In this document: piece by piece, positions 25,781 to 32,631 of the stretch
Position numbering within the stretch: the first letter of the stretch is position 1
How the letters are laid out: the number at the start of each line of letters is the position of its first letter
Assembly (NCBI GenBank): GCA_016195405.1
Contig: JACPZP010000211.1
Location: forward strand, 1-48,809
Source of the DNA: Planctomycetota bacterium
GTDB taxonomy: Bacteria > Planctomycetota > Planctomycetia > Gemmatales > Gemmataceae
Direction of reading: 5' to 3'
Length of the DNA: 48,809 nt
Notes under the pieces: model-generated
Seen by the model: only the letters and a program-made list of their open reading frames with translations
What the model was told of the DNA's origin: nothing
The model's database searches: none
Position numbers and translations under genes: made by a program

Positions 25781-27214
25781 TCCGCCTCGCCGACGTTTGG
25801 CCAGCAGCCGCGCCACGGAGTTGCCGCCGCGCAGGCCACGCAAGCCCTTGCACAAGGCCACATCGATTGCGCCCCAGGTCTCGCCGGGTGCATCGGCGAC
25901 CGCGCCGCCATGAGCCCAGGGCCAGCGACCGGTCCGAGCGAAATGGGCGTCGGCCCAGGCGAGGATTTGCGCGTAAGATAGGCGCGGATGATCGGGACGG
26001 ATCGGCACGCTGCGGCGCCTGGCGAGGAGTTGGGCCAGGGAGCTGCCGCCGGGCAACCCGCGCAGGCCGATCCTCAGGGCCAAATTGACCATGGACCACT
26101 TCTCGCCGGGCACTCCGACCAGCGGCCCGGTATCGAGGCGCGGCCAGCGGCCGGTCTGGGCGTAATGTTCATCGGCCCAGGCCAGGATGCGGCGGACCGT
26201 TAGGCGAGGCGGGTGCACAAAGTTGCGCACGCCACGGTGTTTGGCCAGGACTCGGACGAGCGAGGAGCCGCCGGGCAAGCCGCGGCAACCGTGTTTCAAG
26301 GCGCCGTGGATCGCTGACCACTTCTCCCCGTCGGCCTGAGCTATGGGGCCGGAAGCGGCGGTGGGCCATTGGCCGGTCCTGGCGTTATGTGTATCCGCCC
26401 AGGCGAGGATTCGGCGCACGCTCAAGCGCGGAGGATGAATGACGTTGCGAACGCCGCGGTGCTTAGCGAGGAATCCTGCCAGGCTGCACGGGGCGCGCAA
26501 ACCGCGCACCCGTTTGCTGGCCAGGGCCCCATTGACGCCGGACCACTTTCGCGCCGAAGAGTGGCTCACGTGGCCCGAATCGAGCTTAGGCCAGCGGCCC
26601 GTCCGCGCGACATGAGCGTCGGCCCAGCCGAGAATCTCCCGGACGGACAAGCGCGGGAGGTTCTGCAGAGTGCGCACGCCGGACGCGTGCTGGCGACTCT
26701 GGGCACCGAAGGTGCGAACCAGCAGCCGGTGCAGCGTGTCACCGCCCGGCAGTCCACGGAGGCCCGTTCGCACCGCCACCTCAATGTTGCGCCAAGTCTC
26801 GTCACGAGTCTCGGGAATGGGGCCGCTTTTTTCGCCGGGCCACCTCCGCGTACGCTGGAAGTGCGCTTGCGCCCAGACGGCAATTTGCGCCTCGGTCATG
26901 GGGGGCAAAGCTTTTTGGTTGCGCACGCCGCGCTCGCGATCCAGGAGCCTGGCCAGGGAGGAACCGGGCTCGAGCCCGTGGAGTCCCAGACGCAATGCGG
27001 CGCTGATCCGGCCCCACTTTTCGTTGCGGTTCTCGAAGACAAAACCGGAGTCTTCGATCGGCCATGTGTTGGTCCGAGCGTAATGGCTATCGGCCCAGCG
27101 CAGAATCTGGGCGACGGTCAAGTGCGGCTGTCGCTTGCCCTGAAGCGGAGCCGGGCGGCGCGGGGAAAAGCCTTCGCGCTCGTTTTCAGTCCCATGCCAG
27201 GAAATGCTTCCCAT
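25778..27214 (-). CDS. Protein of six tandem ~73-aa WADxH/GLPGGSSL repeats
   Basis: This 478-aa protein is almost wholly built from six copies of one unit. The unit pattern is RLSVRRILAWADxHxARTG, then RWP, SGPI, GEKW, a helix ALxxGxRGLPGGSSLA and LLAKxRGVRN. The helical unit with a conserved Trp-Pro and basic surface recalls the short repeats found beside homing endonucleases and helicases, so nucleic-acid binding is my best guess, but there is no catalytic domain. The fourth and fifth copies are most alike, consistent with recent duplication. The ATG at 27214 is chosen; an upstream in-frame TTG at 27271 is possible. Neither has a clear ribosome site. It is convergent with the kinase-tubulin gene. 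Confidence 0.75.
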   Translation of the reverse strand: MGSISWHGTENEREGFSPRRPAPLQGKRQPHLTVAQILRWADSHYARTNTWPIEDSGFVFENRNEKWGRISAALRLGLHGLEPGSSLARLLDRERGVRNQKALPPMTEAQIAVWAQAHFQRTRRWPGEKSGPIPETRDETWRNIEVAVRTGLRGLPGGDTLHRLLVRTFGAQSRQHASGVRTLQNLPRLSVREILGWADAHVARTGRWPKLDSGHVSHSSARKWSGVNGALASKRVRGLRAPCSLAGFLAKHRGVRNVIHPPRLSVRRILAWADTHNARTGQWPTAASGPIAQADGEKWSAIHGALKHGCRGLPGGSSLVRVLAKHRGVRNFVHPPRLTVRRILAWADEHYAQTGRWPRLDTGPLVGVPGEKWSMVNLALRIGLRGLPGGSSLAQLLARRRSVPIRPDHPRLSYAQILAWADAHFARTGRWPWAHGGAVADAPGETWGAIDVALCKGLRGLRGGNSVARLLAKRRRGG

Positions 27215-27335
27215 GTCGAACAATTCTAACGCGCGCCACGGCCCACGTCTCGCACGATGCGCCCGCTTCAACCGTCGCTGCGTGCCGTTCTTGAGATTGG
27301 CGACGCGGCTGTCGTAGTCATCGCTTTATTCAGTA

Positions 27336-27468
27336 GTGCTCTGTCAATGACTAGATTTCGGGTGGCACGCCCTGAGGTACTCCGAAGGGCGACCCGCACG
27401 CCCTTCGGAGTACCTCAGGGCGTGCCACCCGTGCCACCCAACCCGAAAAATTGGTTGTGACACAGCAC
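27336..27468. mobile_element. 133-bp MITE-like element flanked by TA
   Basis: The element has imperfect terminal inverted repeats (gtgctctgtca at the left, tgacacagcac at the right) and lies between TA dinucleotides at 27334-27335 and 27469-27470, as expected for a Tc1/IS630-type insertion. The interior is a perfect 33-bp inverted repeat (27359-27391 and 27399-27431) with loop acccgca. It encodes nothing. The right-hand TA is part of the stop codon of the truncated ftsH copy. A related interior lies at 30703-30780. Confidence 0.7.
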
Positions 27469-27732
27469 TAAGTCGCCGCTTGAATCGCCGTTGGAGCGAA
27501 AGATGGGACTGGCGGCTCGGTTTCGAGGACGCCGTTGTCGCGCTCCGGCTTGACGCCTAGAAGCTGCTCGATTTCTTCCTTGTGCAGCTCTTCCTTCTGC
27601 AGAAGTGACTCAACCAAAAGATCCAGTTGGGGACGGTGACTTTCCAGCAGCCGGAAGGCTTGCTCGTCGGCTTTGCGCAACAGTTTTTGGACTTCGGCAC
27701 CGATGATCGCCGCCGTTTCTTCGCTGAAGTCA
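27468..27732 (-). pseudogene. Truncated duplicate of the 3' end of ftsH
   Basis: It encodes the last ~88 residues of FtsH (from DFSEETAAIIGAEVQ to SFAPTAIQAAT, including QKEELHKEEIEQLLGV), at roughly 85% nucleotide identity to the intact gene at 28611. There is no AAA or protease domain and no start signal. Homology begins at the stop codon and ends abruptly at 27732, where unrelated sequence starts. It is either one end of a duplication or the displaced target end of an integrated element. Confidence 0.88.
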
Positions 27733-27842
27733 GATAAAAGAGAAAAGGTGGTCCCTTTTGTATAAGCGGGACACTCTTTATAGCAGCGCCGGGGATTAAG
27801 CACGTGTTTGCGGCGTTCGCCGCTTTTGGATAAAGTAAGTAA

Positions 27843-28331
27843 ATGGCGAACCGCTCCCCACGACCAATTCCTGCAGCGGAACTGCTCGCACGCCAGAACC
27901 GAGCCGTGGTCATTGCGAGAGCTTTTGGTTTCGTGGGTGAAGTCGAATACCGCCATGTATACAGCCAGACGGGAGGCGCCCAATATGGTCGCGGCAGCAC
28001 GCAAGAAGCGGATCTCCTGACCATCTATGCCGAGGCGTTTGAGCGCGATGCCGACCCGGAGGATTTCTCCCTCCAAGGGATGATCGCCCACGAATGCGGC
28101 CATCAAATCCTGGCCCGGCATCCGCGCATAGGGAAGCGAGTTGCAGGCGTATCTGAGGCGAGTGAAGAGATTCTGGCGTCCCTACTGGGCGCGATGATAT
28201 GCAGCGATGACCGCGACCGCGTCACGTTGTTCGCCAAGGCCACTGCCGAGTTGCTCGACCGCGGCCAGAGTGCGGAGGCGGCAAACCGTCAGCTTCAGGA
28301 TTTGTGGGATCTTTTGGAGGCGTTGTTATGA
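27843..28331 (+). CDS. HExxH zinc metallopeptidase-like protein
   Basis: This is a 162-aa protein with HECGH at 83-87 in the helix MIAHECGHQIL, and downstream acidic residues (SEASEEI, about 105-110) that could give the third zinc ligand as in gluzincins. The N-terminal part has a short strand region (RHVYSQTGG). The size and simple layout recall ImmA/IrrE-like peptidases, which cleave repressors, but no clear match is visible. It lies between the ftsH fragment and ftsH on the opposite strand, and its stop overlaps the start of the next gene (ATGA). It may be foreign to this locus. No signal peptide is seen. Confidence 0.72.
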   Translation: MANRSPRPIPAAELLARQNRAVVIARAFGFVGEVEYRHVYSQTGGAQYGRGSTQEADLLTIYAEAFERDADPEDFSLQGMIAHECGHQILARHPRIGKRVAGVSEASEEILASLLGAMICSDDRDRVTLFAKATAELLDRGQSAEAANRQLQDLWDLLEALL

Positions 28332-28540
28332 TCGGAACAAAAAAGCTTAGCACGATTCGCAAAGAGATTGAACAGGCGTTGGCTTCCACCGGCGAGGACC
28401 CTATTAAGCGCCTGGAGCGACGGATTGCCTTCGCCAAGCGCAAAGGCGACAGCACGGAGGTGATCGAAGGCTTGAAGCGATTCCTCGAATCGCCCGGGAA
28501 ACGCAAACGCGGCAGACATCGTGTTGGTGCGAAAAAGTGA
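28328..28540 (+). CDS. Small basic partner protein, 70 aa
   Basis: This is a short helical protein rich in Lys/Arg (STIRKEIEQALAS, then a coiled stretch KRLERRIAFAKRKG, and a basic tail). Its ATG overlaps the TGA of the metallopeptidase gene (ATGA at 28328-28331), so the two are translated together. I do not recognise a family. It could be a substrate or regulator of the peptidase, or a nucleic-acid-binding protein judging by its charge. Confidence 0.6.
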   Translation: MIGTKKLSTIRKEIEQALASTGEDPIKRLERRIAFAKRKGDSTEVIEGLKRFLESPGKRKRGRHRVGAKK

Positions 28541-28610
28541 GGAAGAATAAGGGAACATTCATGTTCTATATGCGTTGTTTTCCTGGATCGGCATACCTCA
28601 CCTGAACTCG

Positions 28611-30593
28611 CTAAGTCGCCGCTTGAATCGCCGGCGAAGCGAAAGATGGGACTCGTTCGGCTTCCAGCACGCCGTTGTCACGCTCCGGCTTTACGCCTAG
28701 TAGCTGCTCGATTTCTTCCTTGTGCAGCTCTTCCTTCTGCAGAAGCGCTTCAACCAAGAGCTCAAGTTGAGGACGATGACCCTCCAGCAACTGGAAGGCT
28801 CGTTCATCGGCCTCACGCAAGAGTTTTTGGACTTCGGCATCGATGATCGCCGCGGATTCTTCGCTGAAGTCACGCTGCTCCTGAATCTCTTTGCCGAGAA
28901 AAACGTGTTCTTCGCCGACGCGAAAGGACATCGGTCCCAGGCGGTCGCTCATGCCCCAGTGCGTGACCATGAAACGCGCCAGCCGGGTGGCCTGCTTGAG
29001 GTCGTTCTCATGCCCGGCGAACGGCTGCGCGAAGATCAGCCGATCGGCGGCCCGCCCGCCCATGAGAGTCACCAGACGCGCCTTGAAGTAATCCGTGCCG
29101 TAATGAAAGCGCTCCTCCTCCGCGATTCCCAAGTTGACGCCGAGCGATTGCCCGCGCGGAATGATCGATACCTTGAGCGGCCTGTCGGCGGCGGGTTCGA
29201 GCCATGAAACCAAGGCATGGCCCGCTTCATGATACGCGGTGCGGCGCTTGTCCTCGGCGGAGAGCACCTCATCGCGTTTGGCGCCCATCAACACGCGGTC
29301 GGCGGCGTGCTCGAAATCTTGCCGGTCGATGCGATTCTTGTTTTCACGCGTGGCGATCAGGGCCGCCTCGTTGGCGAGATTGCGCAAGTCGGCCCCAGTC
29401 ATGCCGATCATTTTGCGGGCAATCGCTTCCAGGTTGACGTCGTCGGCCAACGGCTTGTTGCGCGTATGCACTTTGAGGATCGCCAGCCTTCCCTGCCAGG
29501 TCGGACGATCCACGGTGACGTGACGGTCGAACCGCCCCGGCCGCAAGAGCGCCGAATCGAGCACGTCGGGCCGGTTGGTGGCGGCGATGACGATGACCGA
29601 CTCGTTGGGTTGAAAGCCGTCCATCTCGCTGAGAATTTGGTTCAGGGTCTGCTCGCGTTCGTCGGAGCCGCCGCCGACGCCGGCGCCGCGCATTCGGCCG
29701 ACGGCATCGATCTCGTCGATGAACAGCAGGCAGGGAGCGTTTTCCTTGGCGGTGCGGAACATGTCGCGCACCCGGCTGGCGCCGACGCCGACGAACATCT
29801 GGATGAACTCTGAGCCGCTGATGCTGTAGAAGGGCACGCCCGCCTCCCCGGCGACGGCGCGGGCTAAGAGGGTCTTGCCGGTTCCGGGCGGACCGATGAG
29901 CAGGACGCCCTTGGGAATCTGGGCGCCCAGGCGCTGGAATTTTTCGGGGGACTTGAGGAAGTCGACGATCTCTTGCAGCTCGAACTTGGCGGCGGCCATG
30001 TCGGCGACGTCGTCGAAGGTGACTCGCATCTTCGACTTGTCGTAGCGCCGTGCCGGGCTCTTGACGTAGTTGCTGAGGAATCCGCCGCCCAAAGGATCGC
30101 GCAGCCGCGGCAACAGGAAGAACACGAAAAAGAGGATCAGAATCACGGCCGGCAGCAGAAACATGAGGAGCGAACCGACCCAGGCGCTGGACTCGTCCTC
30201 CTGCAAGTAGGCGGTGCCGCTTTTTTGGAGCGTTTGCACGGCATCATTGACGCCTTGGGCGCCGCCGGGGATGAGCGTCTCGATCTTGCTGTTCTTGATC
30301 TGCTTACGCAAGTCGGGGTACTTTTGCTCCGCCTCCTCCACCTTGCCTTTGTCGAATTCGCCTACCATGCGATAATCCGGCGGCTTGATGACGACTTTGG
30401 CGAACATCTTGTCGTCGGCCAGCTTCTTGAATTCGCTGTAGGGAATGCGGCCCGGCGAAGAGGAATTGGCGAAGGTGATGAACAGTGCGACGGCCAAGCC
30501 GAGCAGGATGACGGCCCACAGCCAGCCGCCGGGCATGGAATCCTGGCGTCTGCCTTTTCGGCCGGGCGGCGGCTGCTCGCGGGGGGAAGGCAT
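28611..30593 (-). CDS. ftsH: ATP-dependent zinc metalloprotease FtsH
   Basis: FtsH is the membrane-anchored AAA+ protease that degrades misfolded membrane proteins and some regulators. The 660-aa protein has a basic N-terminus, TM1 (about 25-45), a periplasmic-side domain, TM2 (about 140-165), an AAA module with GPPGTGKT (about 232-239), FIDEIDAVG and ATNRPDVLD, and the M41 protease domain with HEAGH (about 455-459) and GHENDLKQAT. The C-terminal tail is copied at 27468-27732. The start ATG 30593 has GAGGA six bases upstream. All catalytic parts are present, so it should be active. Confidence 0.96.
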   Translation of the reverse strand: MPSPREQPPPGRKGRRQDSMPGGWLWAVILLGLAVALFITFANSSSPGRIPYSEFKKLADDKMFAKVVIKPPDYRMVGEFDKGKVEEAEQKYPDLRKQIKNSKIETLIPGGAQGVNDAVQTLQKSGTAYLQEDESSAWVGSLLMFLLPAVILILFFVFFLLPRLRDPLGGGFLSNYVKSPARRYDKSKMRVTFDDVADMAAAKFELQEIVDFLKSPEKFQRLGAQIPKGVLLIGPPGTGKTLLARAVAGEAGVPFYSISGSEFIQMFVGVGASRVRDMFRTAKENAPCLLFIDEIDAVGRMRGAGVGGGSDEREQTLNQILSEMDGFQPNESVIVIAATNRPDVLDSALLRPGRFDRHVTVDRPTWQGRLAILKVHTRNKPLADDVNLEAIARKMIGMTGADLRNLANEAALIATRENKNRIDRQDFEHAADRVLMGAKRDEVLSAEDKRRTAYHEAGHALVSWLEPAADRPLKVSIIPRGQSLGVNLGIAEEERFHYGTDYFKARLVTLMGGRAADRLIFAQPFAGHENDLKQATRLARFMVTHWGMSDRLGPMSFRVGEEHVFLGKEIQEQRDFSEESAAIIDAEVQKLLREADERAFQLLEGHRPQLELLVEALLQKEELHKEEIEQLLGVKPERDNGVLEAERVPSFASPAIQAAT

Positions 30594-30702
30594 GAAGCAT
30601 CCTCGGTGACCCTGTTCCGCGGAAGGAATCCACCCTTCCGATTCGCTTTCTTTAAGATAGCAAATGGAAAAACGCCTGACTACGGAAGCCCAAGCGAGCG
30701 TC

Positions 30703-30780
30703 GGGTGGCACGCCTTGAGTCTTCGAAGGGCGTGGGGGCGCTCGGCACGCCCTTCGCGTCCTACTCAGGGCGTGCCACCC
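30703..30780. repeat. Palindrome gggtggcacgcc...ggcgtgccaccc
   Basis: A 78-bp imperfect inverted repeat whose outer arms (gggtggcacgcc/ggcgtgccaccc) and inner cgaagggcg are shared with the interior of the MITE at 27336-27468. It lies in the divergent gap between ftsH and the glutaredoxin-like gene. Confidence 0.8.
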
Positions 30781-30803
30781 GGCATACGCGCGACGTGGAT
30801 GAG

Positions 30804-31106
30804 ATGCTCACGTTCCTGCAAAAGTTGCTTCGCTTCGTCCCGCCGCTCGCCCCACGACGACGGCCCGAAGTGCGCATCGTCTTGCTGACACGAGCGGGCT
30901 GCCATCTCTGCGACGATGCGCTGGCGGTCTTGCAAGAGACTCGCGAAGCCTATGGGTTTCAGATGGAAACCATCGACGTGGACTCGTCGCCGGAGCTGGC
31001 CGCCGAACATGGCGACTTCGTTCCGGTCGTGCTGGTCGATGGGAAAGTGCGATTCCGGGGGCGCGTCAACGCCGTGCTGCTGAGGCGTTTGCTGGATGCG
31101 ACTTGA
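30804..31106 (+). CDS. Glutaredoxin-like (DUF836-type) thioredoxin-fold protein
   Basis: This is a 100-aa protein with a thioredoxin fold. It has TRAGCHLCDDAL with a CxxC redox pair (about 33-36), a central ETIDVDSSPELAAEHG stretch and the cis-proline region VPVVLVDG. It probably reduces disulfides in the cytosol or carries out a related thiol exchange. The start ATG 30804 is chosen; a GTG three codons upstream is possible. The open frame that extends far back over ftsH is antisense and not used. Confidence 0.82.
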   Translation: MLTFLQKLLRFVPPLAPRRRPEVRIVLLTRAGCHLCDDALAVLQETREAYGFQMETIDVDSSPELAAEHGDFVPVVLVDGKVRFRGRVNAVLLRRLLDAT

Positions 31107-31192
31107 TACTTTAGCTTGCAGGGTTGGCCTGAGATTCAGGTTTTTGCCGTCATCTCTGAGCGCCGTGGTCTTACGAACCTACGATTTCATTT

Positions 31193-31242
31193 CATGAACG
31201 AAAATTTCGTTTCACAACATGTCTGTGTCTCTGGAATAAATC
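31193..31242. repeat. AT-rich dispersed repeat, copy A
   Basis: About 50 bp from catgaacgaaa to ggaataaat, with about 70-75% identity to 41105-41154 (by eye). It contains a near-palindrome gaacgaaaatttcgtttc. It lies upstream of the DUF1559 remnant, so it may be an old leader region or an independent element. Confidence 0.45.
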
Positions 31243-31286
31243 AAACGAATGCATCATTTCAACAGGGCTACGATCTCCGTCTTCGG

Positions 31287-31389
31287 GGCGCCAAATTCGG
31301 CTTCGCCGACGGCTCTGTCCGTATCCTCGCCTACTCCGCCGCCCCCATCATGCCCGCGCTCGCCACCCGCGCCGGCGGCGAAGTGTTCA
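31287..31389 (+). pseudogene. Remnant of a DUF1559 pseudopilin C-terminus
   Basis: Translation gives GAKFGFADGSVRILAYS and then LATRAGGEVF, the end of the H-x9-DG domain of planctomycete DUF1559 proteins (compare GDGSVRF and GTRAGGEVV in the intact gene at 44856). No prepilin N-terminus, start or conserved stop is found upstream, and the fragment abuts the convergent TPR gene. It is a decayed 3' fragment. Confidence 0.7.
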
Positions 31390-32499
31390 TTACGGCGTTT
31401 TCGTGGGCTGCAGAGCCAGCCGTTGCCATTCCAGGCCGGCGAACTGCCGGTCGGCGGCGAGGATGTCGCGGCATTCCTTGGCGCGTTCGGGCTCGCCTAG
31501 CTTGTCGAAGACTTGTGACAAGTAATACAGAGCCTTGGCGTGTTCGTTGCGGTCTTGATTGTAGAGCACGTCCACGTGGAGGAATTCCCAGCGGGCTTCT
31601 TTATAGGCTGCCGCATGGAAGAAGATCTCGCCCAGCGCGTTGTAGGCGGTCGCTTTGACGGCTTTGTCGCTCGATTCCTTGATGATTTGCCGCAGCATCG
31701 CGATAGCCTGGTCTTTGTCTTTGGAAGTCGCCAGGCTTTCGGCCTTGGCGATGCGGGCCCGAGCGTAGAACCTGCTGTCCTTGGGCAACTTCGCCAAGAT
31801 GTCGTCGAGCTTCTTGATCGCCTCGTTGCCTTTGCCGCCGCGCAGGCCGACCTGTGCGGCTAACAGCTCGCCTTCGAGCTTTACTTCGGGGGCGACGTTG
31901 GCGGCCGCCAACTCTTGATAGGTATCCTCGGCTTCCTTCAGCTTCTTCTGCGCGATTTGCATGTTGGCCAGCAGTCGTAGGCACGAAGCGATTTGCCAGC
32001 TATCGGGGTGCTTCGACTTGAAGGCCGCCAGTTTCTGCAAGGCGGCATCGTCGCCCGCGCCTTCCTCTTGGGCCAAAAGCACGGACAAATACGCGATCTT
32101 GTACTCCAGGTGCTGTTTGGCATACTTTTCCTTCACTTGGGAAAACGCTTCGGCATACGCCTTAATGATCTCTCCGAGCGTGATTTTTTCCTTGGGGTCT
32201 TTCCGTGCGGCCGGGTCGAAGTACTTCCGTTCCTTGGTGAAGGCGGGCCGATAGATGTTGACGCGGACGCCGTCGGGCGTCAGGTTGTTGTACATGACGT
32301 CGACGATGTCCTCGGCAGGGATCATTTCCTTGGCCTTGCCTTTGCCGAGGTCCTGCTCGAGGCCGAGGCCCGATTCGGCCGTGATGGTCACTTTCAAGGG
32401 CTTCTCCTTGCCGCGGAGGAAGACCTCGTCTTGGGCGCACACGGCTTGACTGCTTCCCAGGACGGTCAGAGCGGCCAACATCATCAGGCGGCGTGGCAT
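31390..32499 (-). CDS. Secreted TPR-like protein, 369 aa
   Basis: The protein has a signal peptide (hydrophobic about 5-22, AQD cleavage region), a short beta domain with DVFLRGKEKPLKVTI-like composition, then helical TPR-type repeats (about 140-350; for example LAAFKSKHPDSWQIA and AYNALGEIFFHAAAY). TPRs usually mediate protein-protein contacts, here in the periplasm or outside. ATG 32499 has GAGGAA six bases upstream. It lies 133 bp after a much larger TPR-type gene and may be cotranscribed with it. No enzymatic motif is seen. Confidence 0.8.
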   Translation of the reverse strand: MPRRLMMLAALTVLGSSQAVCAQDEVFLRGKEKPLKVTITAESGLGLEQDLGKGKAKEMIPAEDIVDVMYNNLTPDGVRVNIYRPAFTKERKYFDPAARKDPKEKITLGEIIKAYAEAFSQVKEKYAKQHLEYKIAYLSVLLAQEEGAGDDAALQKLAAFKSKHPDSWQIASCLRLLANMQIAQKKLKEAEDTYQELAAANVAPEVKLEGELLAAQVGLRGGKGNEAIKKLDDILAKLPKDSRFYARARIAKAESLATSKDKDQAIAMLRQIIKESSDKAVKATAYNALGEIFFHAAAYKEARWEFLHVDVLYNQDRNEHAKALYYLSQVFDKLGEPERAKECRDILAADRQFAGLEWQRLALQPTKTP

Positions 32500-32540
32500 C
32501 GAGCGTTCCTCGGGGATCCTTAAGAGGCTTTTTCAAGGGT

Positions 32541-32620
32541 AGGACGGTTTTGCAAACCGTCCAGGCTGACGGACGGATTGCAAATCCGTCCCGGCTAACG
32601 AACGGATTGCAAATCGTCCT
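32541..32620. repeat. Three tandem small hairpins around TTGCAAA
   Basis: Three successive palindromes of about 21 bp (32541-32562, 32571-32591, 32600-32620) share the form ggacgg-tTGCAAA-ccgtcc. The first two are nearly perfect and the third has lost a base. They fill the gap between the two TPR genes and could attenuate or stabilise the transcript. Confidence 0.8.
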
Positions 32621-32631
32621 ACGCGTTTCGT

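Noticed and set aside
29973..30803. Plus-strand open frame across ftsH running into the glutaredoxin-like gene
   Set aside because: Antisense to a certain gene; composition is that of a shadow frame. The real gene starts near 30804.
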